A stretch of DNA of 64,000 nucleotides from Mesostigma viride (Eukaryota; Streptophyta; Mesostigmatophyceae; Mesostigmatales; Mesostigmataceae), in contig RPFO01000594.1 in the NCBI GenBank assembly GCA_009746045.1, positions 1,036,653 through 1,100,652 on the forward strand, read 5' to 3'. Below, in pieces: positions 33,405 through 45,011 of this stretch; position 1 is the first letter of the stretch; every line of letters begins with the position of its first letter. The notes under the pieces are model-generated. The model ran no database searches and was not told where the DNA came from. It saw only the letters and a list, made by a program, of their open reading frames with translations. Made by a program: the position numbers and the translations under genes.

Positions 33405-34696
33405 TTAACCCGTGTTTTTTTACAACGCGATACATCGCGTTGTAGGGTTAGAACGCGATGAATCGCGTTGTAATCTGACACGTGGCAAACCTAATAAACA
33501 TGCGATTTTTGGTCTGAAACTTTCAACATAGGTCAGAAACATCTCATAGAATTCAAGAAAAATGCCTGGTATTTTTGGTATTTTTTTTGTGACAGCTGCA
33601 AACAAATATGTACCACTGAAATCAGGCATTTTCGCGGGACGAAGGTGAAGAAAACGGCGATGGCGGCAGGTAGATCTCGCCAGTTTTCGCGCGAATTTCA
33701 GTGGCTGTTGGGTGGCACGACCATGATGATGCGTTCAAAGGTTGATAATTAGGTTTCTACGAGTTTGTTGAGGTACTGGGGCAAAGGAAACGTAGTTTTT
33801 TCCAGTTTCTCTACCAACTTTCATGCGGAAACCCTGGAAACCGGTATACATATTATTACGTCAAGACTCGGGTCTGCTGCGGCACCATGCTTGGTATTTC
33901 CATGGTGTTTCGACTTCTTAACACATGTTTATTCATTCCAAACGTCCGGACTCTCGGCTAAACCGAGATTTGTGCAGACTTTTATTGGGTAGCGCCGGGC
34001 ATGATGGTGCCTGCAAATAGCGTAAGGCGTGACCGTGGCTATTGCTACGGTATGCTGTATTTTCCTGGAAATGGCCTCTGCCACCGGCTCAATAGTGCTT
34101 GCAGGCGTAAGTATATCGTGTTTCTACCTAGTTTCTGCCAGTTTTCCACTTATTTCTACTGACCTCTGCCCAGCCTCTCTAAGACCGCCATCCTACTCGA
34201 CGTTGCTTGCATGTCAGCCATAGCAGGTTGCAGTTGTGCAGTATTTAGGTGCTGTATACGTCGTCAAGCCGTGCATATATCGTGAGGACTGGATGTTGAT
34301 GGTTTATACTGCGTTGATTGTGCAAGAAGACCAGCTAGGTGCCCATAATCATGGTGTATAATCATGTGTTGTTAGCATCTTGCCACCATTTGCTAGCATG
34401 CATTCCAGCGTCATCTTTGCCTGCATGTAAGCTCATGGATCACTCAACCTATCCAAGCCTTGCATTACACGTGCCTCTTTCTTTCAGTATTGCACGCGTT
34501 ATGGAATGAAAACCCAGCACCTCCGTTCCCACGAGGCATGTGCTCAACACGTTGTGAGAGTGGATGATGCTTTGGCTATGGCTGCCTGATTCAGTCATAT
34601 TAGGTCATCCAGACGTCATGATGTTTGATGCATGTTTGATGCTGTATAACTTATACAACACCTATTTTCAACGTTTTGACCCTCCAAGCTCACTAT

Positions 34697-35252
34697 AACA
34701 TCCCCTTTGGTTTGCACATTAGTAATGAGGATTTGTACGCTGATTTGCCCTATGTTTCCCACATTATTTGGCACAGGCGCCTGGGCCTAGCCGGGCACCT
34801 GGCCCGCACAGATCAGGTAGATACATCAGATAGACTAGCTGGCACCAAGCCCGCCCAGCATGGGCGATATGTCCTCACCTGGCGTGCCCCCGGCCGCGCG
34901 CGGCAGGGTCGCCACCCGTGGACTTTTCGTGATAGACTCGGCATGGACATGTGCTACACTAGACGTGACGGGCTCACCCCCGGGCAGCCTCCTGGTTTGT
35001 CTGTAATATGGAGGCAGATGGTGCGCAAGGATAGATGGCAAGTAGTGATGAAGGAGACCACCCCCAAGCCTGTGGGGGCTCCGCGTGTGACCAAGTATGG
35101 CATTCATAGCGATTCGGGCCGCGGTGCCCACACCCCTGTAACTAGGACCTAGATAGCTTACACCATCCATTCCATCCCATGTTTCCCTCCCACTGAGGAC
35201 TTATGCTCACGTGACGCAGTCACGTGTCTATTACTTAATTAATTAATTAATT
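34697..35252 (+). mobile_element. LINE-B, 5'-truncated copy in element Y right
   Basis: Flanked by AAGCTCACTAT (34686-34696, 35253-35263). The left arm shows the empty site. It carries about the last 145 codons of ORF2 (to 35152), the 3' hairpin and a TTAA tail, and differs from the 31.4-kb copy at only a few bases. Confidence 0.9.
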
Positions 35253-35427
35253 AAGCTCACTATGGCCCCGTTTATGGGGCTCGTGTCGTTGCGTCATGTT
35301 GTGAAGGGCTCTCATTTTTCCCACTGCGTTGTACTGCGTTGTAATTGTGATGCTAATTAATGAAAAATAGCTCCAGTGGCCCAATGGGCCTGAGTTTTGT
35401 TTCACAGAGCCTGCATATGTTGCCCAT

Positions 35428-35538
35428 TAATTAATTAATTAATTAATTAATTAATTAATTAATTAATTAATTAATTAATTAATTAATAGACACGTGACTG
35501 CGTCACGTGAGCATAAGTCCTGACAGTGGGAGGAGGAC
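35428..35538 (-). mobile_element. Ultra-short LINE-B insertion (111 bp)
   Basis: Flanked by ATGTTGCCCAT (35417-35427, 35539-35549). It consists of a long TTAA tail and only about 50 bp of the LINE-B 3' end with the hairpin, in reverse orientation. The empty site is visible in the left arm near 30890. Confidence 0.85.
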
Positions 35539-35849
35539 ATGTTGCCCATAGCTCGTGCAAGAAGCCAGATTTTTTTCATGAACCATTTGTGAATATGCAC
35601 ATGACTTGTGACCTAGGGTCAAGAAATCCCGGTCATGGTCAGACCCTCCTGTATTCAAACCAGTGTATCTCTCTAATGAACTAGCATTTTGTAGGTCTGA
35701 GTAGCTCAAAAAATCCTTTGATTTATGGGCTTTCAGGAAAGTATATACATGACCATGAAAAAAAATTTTCCTTAGGTGCTATACGCGTTCTAAAAAAAGC
35801 TTACAACGCGATATATCGCGTTCTAATAAAAAAAACACGGGTTAACGAA

Positions 35850-37040
35850 TAGTTGGCTGATTTGGGTTCTTTAGTGAGTTGAACGCCACGCTACCACCGG
35901 GTACTGGCGGATGTCAGCACGCCCCCAACGGTACGGTCTCCAATGCCAACACTGAACTTTTTGCTGATTTGCTTACGACATGCGATTTGGTCACTGCCAA
36001 CACCCGCTTTCCACATAGTCCAGATGCTTTGGTCACACACACCTCGCCAACTGGCACTGAACGCTGCATCGACTATGTTGTAATGCGCAAGCGTCATCAA
36101 GGATCTGTACTAGCTGCTCGCTCGCATGTGATCCCCCTGGTGCGCTCCGATCATCGCATCGTCACCGCCCGCATCCGCCTGCGATTCCCCTCGCCCTTTC
36201 GTAAGCACGTGGCACCACCTGATTTGCGCACACTTCAGTTGCTTGAGAAATCTGACGACGCTCTGGAGGACTTCCCTGAAAAACGCGCCCCCAAGCGCGC
36301 GGCAGAGTCGTTCATCGACGCGCTGGACATCCCGAAAGCCACGCCCAGCTGTTTGCTGCCGGACCGGCATCGGCCCTTCGGCATCTCGCTGACAAGCTGC
36401 CCGCGGCCGGGGCCCTGCTGCCCCCCCGCCGCCCGCCCCGCTTCACCAGCCTGCACCGGCTCCCCGCCGTCATCCAGGCCCGGCAAGCCCTGCGCGACAA
36501 CAGCGACCCCGCCTGCTACGCCCGCCTTGAGCAAAGCCGATTACCACTCGGCCATCCGGCAGGCGACCAAGGAGCAGGAGGACCTTCATGTTCGCGAGTA
36601 CTTCGCCCACCTCAAGGACCAGCACGGCAAGTACGCCTGGACCCGCCTGCGTCACGCCCAACGGCCCGCCGGCGGCGCGCAGCCGGCGCCGCGGACGCTC
36701 TCTGGCTCACCGCAGCAGCAGCTCGACCAGTGGTATTCCTCCCAGTCCCGGCTGCTCGCGGCGCCCCCCCGCCGCCTCCGCTGCTTGGCCCTCTGCCGGC
36801 CGCACGCCTGGCACTAGCGCCTGCGGACGTCCCTGCGCCGCCCACGCCGCCCGCCGCTGAGCAGGACTACACGTACCCAGCCCTGACGGAACCCCTGGCC
36901 GACCCCAAAGAGCTCCCGCCGTCAGTTCACCGAGCTCGAGCTGAGCACCGCCGCCAAGCAACTCCGCTTCTACGCCGCCGTTGGACCTGACCAGCTCAGT
37001 TAGATGAGATGCTTAGGCTGACACACGGATTTCCGGCCTG
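35850..37040 (+). pseudogene. LINE-C ORF2 fragment: endonuclease C-terminal half to start of reverse transcriptase
   Basis: LNATLPPGTGG, TERCIDYVVMRKR and VRSDHRIVTARIRLRF are endonuclease blocks (compare LINE-A LDANA, LDYVVV, CSDHRLV). A Pro/Ala-rich linker follows, then after a frame change near 36750-36850 a segment ending AAVGPDQLS, the opening of the reverse transcriptase (compare AAVGADHLSAELL in LINE-A). The fragment ends in a stop and loses similarity near 37040. Both ends are truncated, the left one at the element Y TTAA site. Confidence 0.7.
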
Positions 37041-37479
37041 CGCGCCGCGTATTGCCTATACCGCGGCTGAGCGGGACACCTCAGTACTGTACGGCAGGTC
37101 GTACGGTCCTGAGGTGAGTCATGTGGACTGATGTGCAGTTAGTGCCAGACTGTTTCTAGGCTCTAGCTCGACCCGCCAGAACCGGGTTATCCGGGTCTGA
37201 CGGGCCGAGTGTAGTTGATGCTAGTGACGTGGTCGCATGGCATTGCAGTGTACAGTTGTCCACTGGTAGGTGCTGCAGTGAGCACTGCCATAGGCATATA
37301 GATAGGCGTAGCACTGGGGAGTGCCACAGCACCGAGTTTGCACACGGCAGAGTTCCATTCTGAGCTCGTTGAGTTTCCCTTGTATTATTTGCATAATACA
37401 ATCTCTCTCTCCACTCTCATCATCATTGAGTTGTCCGCCGCTATCTCGGCTTTCCAACTTGGACCGAAAAAATTCGCAA
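37041..37479. other. Non-coding stretch before ORF-A
   Basis: No gene seen. A GAACCGGGTTATCCGGGTC palindromic patch lies near 37181 and a CT-rich stretch precedes the ATG at 37480. It could be a leader or LTR of the element that carries ORF-A, but no second copy was found. Confidence 0.4.
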
Positions 37480-38691
37480 TGGCTTCCAACAACAACGCTG
37501 GCAAGAACAACACCAACAAGAAGGGGAGTGCGCTGACCAGGCGCACTTCCCCAAGGCTCTCGCCGAAGGGTTCGCCCTCCGCCACCGGGCAGGTGACGCT
37601 AAACGTCACCTTTAGCACGGTGGTTGCTGATAACCCGAGGCGTCGGACCCCGCAGGTGGGGGCCGGCGCCCCGGGGCAGGCGAGAGGTCGCACGTTTGCC
37701 GCTGGCGGTTCGTCCGCCATGGCACCCGGGGTGCAGGAACCCCGGGCACGTGACACCCCCGTCGCAGGTGGCGGGGGACGTGAGCGGAGTGACTCCTCTG
37801 AGGAGGACGGGGAGGTGCCGCCCGCGAGGCCGCGACCCTCACTCGAGGTGTCGTCCCAGACTCCCGCTACGTCGGGCAGGCTGTCGGTGGGCCGACAGCT
37901 GGCCACCATGGATATTGATCGCTTCGGCGAACATGTCCCGGCCGCCACCCGTCCAGTTCGGGCTTCGGCCCTTTTATCTACCCGTCGGGGCAGATGATAT
38001 CCCGGATTTCATTCCGGTGACGGGGTGGCGTCTCCGCCATGCAGCGGTTTCAGCTGAATTTTGATGAGCAGGCGACGTCGTTTGATGTTCATTCTGTTCA
38101 GGCGACAATCCAGCGTCGCTTGCAGATGGAATTCAATCTGCTCCAGGTGGCGATCTGGATGCGCTGGTTCGCCACCATTGCGATTCAGAACCCGGGGACG
38201 GCTGATCAGTGGGCGTCAGATCAGCGTCAGCGGGAAGCGCTTCAGGTGGTGGCGACGCGTGAGAACGCGACCTTCACCCCGTTGCCTCAGTGGCCCCAGG
38301 TCACGCCAGTTGGCTGGGGCGACGTGAGGAGCCAGGCGGCTGCGCCGCCGCCTACAGCTGGGCGCGGGGCGGCAGGCGCCCCCAACGCACCACCGGGTGG
38401 CGAGACCACCCAGGGCCCTCTGGCAGGTCAGAGGGCCCACACTCAGCAGCCGGCCCCCCCGCCCAGCGCAGGGGGCCAGGTGACTGCTGCAGCTCCCGGG
38501 GTTGCAGGGACCCCGGCGGCGACGCCAGCTCCCGGGGTTGCAGGGACCCCGGTAGCGACGCCGGCGCCTACGGCGCAGGCGGGGGAGGCAACTCCCATGG
38601 AGGGCGTCTCTGGCCCCTCCAGCAGCTCAGGTGGGCAGGCCACCTCCAGGCGCACCAAGGACAAGGCCCTGGCCGGGGAAGGCGGGCCCTC
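37480..38691 (+). pseudogene. ORF-A, 5' part: degenerate protein split by copia, function unknown
   Basis: Starts ATGGCTTCCAACAACAACG. The N-terminal part is basic and Ser/Pro-rich, then acidic (SDSSEEDGEVPP). It changes frame near 37935 and again near 38050. A folded-looking block follows (FQLNFDEQATSFDVHSVQAT ... WMRWFATIAIQNPG), then a Pro/Ala/Gly-rich stretch with a repeated TPAATPAPGVAG-type motif. The copia insertion cuts it at 38691; the frame resumes in register at 46719. It resembles retroelement gag-like proteins in composition and context, but no domain is recognised. Confidence 0.5.
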
Positions 38692-39387
38692 AGTTAACGC
38701 TCCTAGCAAATGCAATGTGAAGGATATGGTTGCAATGCAGCAATGTGTGAATATGGTTGGAAACGGAGCTTTGTTAAAATCGGATAATGTTACAGCGCTC
38801 ACACACTTGAGGCTTGTACACGCGCTTGCCAAGTCAAGGCACAACACGTGAGGCGGGCTCGCAAGAGATGCCCATTTGGCACTGGCCTATTGTTTATATA
38901 CTTGTGCACTGTGCTTGCTAGTCCTGAGCAGCCTAGGAGGCCTGCTCAGTAATAACACCCCCGGTACAGTATTCACTACCTGTACAGCGCCCAGCTCCTA
39001 TACAGTAGGTCTGCCATACAGGCACAGTGACCACAGAGCACAGTCCACAGTGACTATTGCATCTGCACCTAGAAGTCCAGGACTAAGCCTGCGGTACCAA
39101 CAGACCACAGGTTAAGGTTCCTATTTCCTGCGTACGACGTATTAATCCAATACCGTCGTAGGTACAGCACCTAATTCCTGTCAGCCCAGGAATTACTGTC
39201 GACCCCATATGTCGTCGGCAAATATTCACGTCCGACTTAGAAGAACAGCCGGCTCGCGCTCGCGCGCGACCGGGAAGTCGGAACGCCATAACTTTCTTGA
39301 TACTTGTCGGAATGAACTCGTTCCGGTGCCGCTGGAATCGCAGAGATATGCCGAATCAGGATCACGCCAATGCGCTTGGCGTTAACT
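38692..39387 (-). repeat. Copia 3' LTR
   Basis: 696 bp, matching 46018-46713 almost perfectly. Differences from the 5' LTR are confined to about 38697-38711, in a region that reads GCTCCTAGCAAATG here and GTTCTTAGCACACG there. Confidence 0.92.
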
Positions 39388-39410
39388 CCAATCCTTTCTT
39401 TTCTTGAGCT
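39388..39410 (-). other. Copia polypurine tract
   Basis: On the minus strand AAGAAAAGAAAGGATTGG abuts the 3' LTR, the expected plus-strand primer position. The stretch 39411-40133 up to the end of pol is non-coding 3' internal sequence. Confidence 0.75.
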
Positions 39411-40133
39411 GTAGCAGCTCACACAAGTCTACATACAAACACACACAATGGGTACTGGATATCCTCCCCGACTACAAGTCACAACCCGCTGGGCATGACA
39501 GTCAGCTTGGATTCCTTATTATATGTACATAGCACCCATACTGGCTCAGGAGCACAAACAAATTACAATGAGTCCCTATCCCTTCACGGGAGGCTCGTTG
39601 TGTTACCCATGTACAAGAGGTTGGCCAACTGTGGCAGCCCATAGGTGTTCAGCTAAGAACTTGAGAAGTATGTACAACCTTCAGGACCTTAGGCGAAACC
39701 CCACAGATCACCCACAACAGCTCATCAGAAAACATTGCTGACCCCCAGACGGGAGTCGGCGCCGGTCTGCTGCCCCTTATCGAACCAGACACAACATCTA
39801 CGCGAAGCACATGCAAAACACAAGCTCCATACTCGTTCCAACCGTGGAAAATCAGGGGACCTGTCGCCACCTCACCAGCATGGTGGATGGGTCAGCCAGT
39901 CCGTGAAACTCCGCCTTAAGACGGCACCAGGGAATCGAACCCCGCCCACAAACCACAGATCTGGGGAAACCTCAGACTGAGATGAAAACCCCAGATAGAC
40001 ATCTCTCCATCAGAGACAATGTCAGACATTCCCACACCAGAGACATGTCTCACCCCTCAAGGTGTGCTCAGGATTATGTACAATCAAGCTCCCAGCCTGA
40101 TATCCAGAGACTTAAGCACCCAGCTCTCAGCTT

Positions 40134-43100
40134 TTAGACAGATAGACCGACTTGACAGTCAGCATTCATGAGCTTCCTCAGTACATTGTACTGGGCTGGG
40201 GCCTTGTGTGGCAGCTTTGTCAATGCATCAGCAGGGTTCTCCTCGCCAGGGATATGCTTCAAGTCAACCAAACTGGCCAACTCCTTCAGCAACAAATAAT
40301 CCAGGTCCCGGCTCTGGCCAGCTGCTTGTGAACAAACTGGACCATACCCATGCTGTCTGTTAGCAACAACGTCTCCATCTGCAAGGTCCAAGGGGTAACT
40401 GAAGCCAGCTCCAGCATTAACTCCTTTATGTACAGGCTGGACTGGATCCCCTCGCATATGGCCCTGCATTCTGCCACATCTGAACTGATACAGACCCTCT
40501 TCTGCAGTCTGCTGTACCAGCTGAACAAACTTGCCCTGCTCTGATAAAAAGCAAACAGAGCAGCAGATCTCCCCCTGACCTTGGTAACCTGGCGAGCATC
40601 CATGGAACTGTCAACAAAGATCTCCAAGGTGATAGGCTGGGCAAAGTCAATCCCAGACAAAATCAGATCAGGGGTACTCTCCACCAACCGGGCTATGACT
40701 CGAGGCTTCTCATCCTCAAGCACCTCATCAGGCATTCTGCTATGGACCATCAAAGACGGACCACAGATGCTGGCAAACCAGGCCCACATGCCTCTCAACT
40801 CAGGTCCTGCAGCCTGGGTGATCTTCTCTGGCAAGGCCTTCACAATGGTCTGTTTATAATCTCCTCCAGCCTGAAGCCTGATACTCCACTCCCCGTCCCT
40901 CCTGAACAGGGTAGCCTGCATTCCACAGAACACTACAGGCTTGTTGGGCTCCTGCCACAGCTCCTTGCCCAGTGAAAACTTGCCACTGATGACAGGAATA
41001 AACTTCTTCAGCCAGGTCGTGGGGGCTAGCAAATGCAGATCATCTCCATGCAAACTAGCATACACTGGCAGACCCTCCCATTGGGCCAGCAGCAAACAGG
41101 GATCAACTGAAGACACTCTCAAGCCACACTCACTGATCAGAGCTTCCTGCAGCGTGAGTCTCCAGATGATTGGGCTCGACCTGAGTCCTTCCAGGCCCTT
41201 CAGAATAACCAGGAATTGTTGATGCAGCTCCAGCTTCCAGATGGCAGGCACCTCAACACAGTAAGGCTCATCCTGCTTCCACACCCTCCTGGCCACTTCT
41301 GGATCAGATTTTAAAAATGCCCTCTTGAAGTCCAGCAGCACTGATGACATAGCTGCTCCCCTGTTCAGCAACCCCACGTAGAGACATAGCAAAATTCTCC
41401 ATGTGTCGTGTAGCATCCCTGGCGTGTATAGCTCCTCTCCTGGCAGACTCCCCGTGCCGTGATACTCATTCAGGACAGGCCTGACATGGGGCACTGATAC
41501 CTCATCCACAACCTTCCTCTTCAGCACAAATCTCAAAGCAAGCTTCCTTGATGCTGGGGGACGTCTGTCTGTTGGTGCAGCACACTCAAACTGCAACCAC
41601 TCCTCCAATGCCTTGGAGAAGGCGAGCTTCCAAGCCTCAAACAAAGTAGGCGAGCTCATCTCTTGGACCAGCTGGTCATATGTCAAAGGAGAGTGTGCAG
41701 CAAGGCTCCTGTGAGTTATGCCAATACTGCTGGGGTGCAACACAGCTGGAATCACCAAACTGGCCGCTGGGGGCACCTCCCCTTCATCCCATTTTACACC
41801 CTTGACCGGCTTGGCCCTGCACCTGACTGGAAATGTTGTCCTGAAATTTTCTAGGGGAATCATCCCCCAGCCATCTCTTCTCAGAGCTGTAGCTCTGATA
41901 GAAATCCCAGGATTGCCCAGAAAATTCTGACCCAAAATCACAGGGCCATCATAGTCCTCTAGGACAAGGAAGGTCACATCCACACCCATGACAGGGGCAG
42001 TAACCTCTCCCAACACCCTTAGATGCGTCCTACCACTGAAATCAGACACCCAGGGGCAACTTGGTTCTCCGACCAGCAGTTCTCCTGTATGCTGAGGTCC
42101 CATGACAGAAACCTGTGCATTGGTATCTATCTCCATGGCAGCTACCTCAGGTTCATCCAACTGGACAAGCTTGGACACCTTAGGCTCCTTCTTGGCTCTT
42201 TGCAAAGCCTGTACAATATCTGATAGACGCACACCCCTAGGCCTGGTGTCGGGCCGTTCCGGAGGTGCAGCCTGTCCGCCTGCTTGCCCAACCACCGTAT
42301 GTGAAGGTACCCCAGGGGCCGGGCCAGGGTCACCCTGAGGGCTCGATACAGCTGTAGCACCCTGATCAGGAAGCTCCACGTCACCCCCGCCTTGTACACC
42401 AGCGGGCACCTGGAAGAGGTCTCCTTGATTACCTCCCCGGGGACGGATCTTTGACCAGGACAGACGGTGCACTGCTTGGGAGCCATCAATGGCCACCCAG
42501 CACTTATGGCCAGCGGCTTCTACTCGGGTCACCACCCCATCATGCCAGCTGCCACGTTTCCCTGGAAAGCTTGGTTCCTTCCACACAACAACCTGTTGTC
42601 CAACGTTAGGTTCTAGGACACTCCAGCCCTTGTCTTTCTGCCTCAGCTTGAGGAACTTGGCCTCTAGCTTCTCCTTCCATGCCTGCTCAGCATCAGCTGG
42701 CAGCATCCTGGTATGCAGCATAAGAGGATTGATGGCAATGTCACCAAAGAACATGGGAGTCCTCAGGTTCAGCCTGTCCTCCACAGAACGTAGCCATGCA
42801 GATGTCACAATGGCAGATGACGTCCTTGGAATCCTCTCCACCAGCAGCACAGTCTTGATCTCTTGGATGGCTCTCTCCACCACCCCTTGCTGGCCGTGGC
42901 TCTCCCTGGGTGTAATCAGCAACTCTGGAAACTCTGGCAGGTTCTCACAGCACTCAAACTGAATGTCACACTGCAACAACTCCAACCCAGGGTACCTGCT
43001 CCTTGTCAACTTCAGAGCAGCAATCAATGTAGGCTTCTCCATGTCAGGCAGGATCTCTAGGGTCTTGTACTTGGTATATCTGTCCACTGCCACCAGCAGC

Positions 43101-43690
43101 TTCAAACCCCTGATTCTCTGAATATCTACCTGCACATGGCCTGGCTGCAAAATAGGAGTCCTGGCATGAGACTGCTTGGGCTTTCTAGCAACTAGCCTGC
43201 ACTTGCAAGCTTGAGCAACCTGTTGGCAGATGGAGTACAACTCACTTCCTCCCAGCCGTCTAGCAACTTGCAAAGACTGAGCTGCATGGCCAAACATGGT
43301 ATGCAACCTTGAGGCAATGTCATACAAGAGAGAAAACCTTTTATTGTCATTATTAGCACTCAAGGTATGTACAGATCCCTTATGTACAGGAGGCACCAGG
43401 GTCGTGCCTGTCAGACTGTCTCCAGCCCTATCCTCATCCTGACCATCCTGTGCCAGTCCTGCACGGTCAGAATGCTTCTGAGATCCACCTGGGTCCACAT
43501 CACCAGGTCCTACCTCAGGCTCAGCACCGCCATGGCGGGCACGTTGGCGAGTAACCACTGCAGCTACAGCTGGCATACTCTCTGTGGTAACCAAGCTTGC
43601 CCCATCGTGTCCAATAGGCTCTTTCACTAGAGCATGGGGCTGCCCCTCACTGCTGTCACTAGCAGCTTCATTACACACCCCTGGGGGCAC
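40134..43690 (-). CDS. Copia pol: integrase, retropepsin-like segment, reverse transcriptase, RNase H
   Basis: One frame runs 43690-40286 (1134 codons); the C-terminal end (HIPGEENPADALTK) continues in another frame to 40134 after a shift near 40300. The integrase shows an H/C zinc-binding region, Asp near residue 188 (HVQVDI), Asp near 243 (LQCDIQFE) and Glu near 275 (GVVERAIQEI). Near residues 515-590 a retropepsin-like segment appears (MEIDTNAQVSVM ... DGPVILGQNFLG). The copia-type reverse transcriptase has LLDFKRAF (about 790) and SLHGDDLHLL (about 882). RNase H has EIFVDSSMDA (about 1028). The usual copia order is protease first; here no protease is seen before the integrase. Asn replaces Gly in the DTG motif. 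Confidence 0.88.
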
Positions 43691-43723
43691 CCTCCAGGGT
43701 TCAGGGATGTGTGCAGGCTCAAG

Positions 43724-44909
43724 TCAATGATCAGCAGCCTTGCCCTTGCCCTTGTCCTGGGATGGACCAGCCTTGTCCTTGCTGCCACCCTGAGCTGGCT
43801 TGCTCTGACCTTCCTGCCTCAGGTACGAGGGACACTCATTCCTGAAGTGACCCTTCCCCTGGCAGAAATAACATTCCACCTGACTGATGTCCCGTGAGGT
43901 CCCACTGCTGGGCCCAGCCTTGGGAGGACCACCCACCCTCTTGAAGTCAAACTGGGACTGTGGATGTCCCGACTTCGGCGGGGTCCCCCGTCCAGCCCTT
44001 CTGTCACGCCCCCTCCTGGACCTTCCTCGACCCCTTGAAGAGGTCTCAGGCCCTCTCGAGGGCGCTGGGCCCCCGTGGCCCGATCCCCTCATGGACTTAA
44101 CCGTGGGTTCAGTGGCCTCCTCATCACCCTGACGAGGGCGCTTACCACCCACGTACTTGCCGCTGAAACACTCATACAACTGGTCCGTCATGGCTGCCCA
44201 GCCATGGACCTGTCGCATGTGGATGGTCACATTATCCATGGTGACCGGATCCAGCTGCAGCGACTTGAGAAAGTCGCCCATGGCCATCCGATCTGCGACG
44301 AAGAAGCCCTTGGCCATGGCGTCCTCCCTCAGCTTGACGAAGTCTTCAAAGGCGTGGACCACTAGCTGCCCCTTGATGGGCTTGTAGTCCAGGTATTCTT
44401 GCTTCAGGTGGGACCCATCTATGGTCCTCTTGTCACTCAGGAACACCTGAGTCGCGTCATAAACGCCGCCCAGGTGTCCCCCGCCGCGTGTCGCTCCCGA
44501 ACAAACTTGAACAGCCGCCTCGCCGACTGCCGTATGTAGGCACTAGACGCCAGGATGCGAAGCTTGTCACCGTTGTATATCTCCGTGTACAAGTTCATGT
44601 CCTCTAACATCCTCTCAGCATCCCGGGGCTGCCAATTGTCCTTGATGGACTGAAACTGGCCTAGCACCGCGTACCCCTCAGCCACGGTGGTCGCTTAGGC
44701 GCCGCTTGATCTGCGGCTGGCGCGTGCTGACCGCCCTGCGATCCTTGGCTCTGATTATCTGGCACCTCAGCCTGGTCTCCCAGCGCCTGGCCGTCCCCGC
44801 GTCCATCGCGTCCACCGCGTCCATCGCGTCCATCTCGTCCATCCATCCCAGCGCCGCGCCGCGCGAAGCCCATAAAGCCCGCTTGTTGGTTGATAGCTCC
44901 ATCCTCCAT
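43724..44909 (-). CDS. Copia gag with CCHC zinc knuckle, frameshifted
   Basis: Reads from 44909 (MEDGAINQQAGF, then a GRDGRDGRGG repeat) through a capsid-like helical region (AEGYAVLGQFQSIKDNW) to a basic tail with CYFCQGKGHFRNEC, a standard CX2CX4HX4C knuckle. It stops at 43724, 34 bp before pol begins. The frame changes near 44690 and near 44450. With nearly identical LTRs the element should be young, so these shifts may be recent mutations, assembly indels or programmed. Confidence 0.8.
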
Positions 44910-45011
44910 GATGGCCTCTGTTCAGATCTGCTACAGCCAGCCAAGTGGCCAAGCAGCAATTAAAGCAATATAAGCTACTGAACAAGAAAGGAAAGTGCCA
45001 AGTGTTACCAC

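Larger units (their letters stand above)
33409..35841 (-). mobile_element. Element Y, right copy (piggyBac-like, both ends present)
   Basis: TTAA (33405-33408) precedes CCCGTGTTTTTTT and TTAA (35842-35845) follows AAACACGGG, the TTAA-plus-CCC signature of piggyBac elements. The 18-bp palindrome AACGCGATATATCGCGTT, with variants, occurs once at the outer end (35805) and twice at the inner end (33424, 33452). Two LINE-B insertions lie inside. Without them it is about 1.76 kb and has no transposase frame. Confidence 0.8.

Noticed and set aside
32289..34223. Identical 64-codon frames in both arms of the inverted repeat
   Set aside because: They are the same non-coding element Y sequence seen twice; no domain, and no transposase features.
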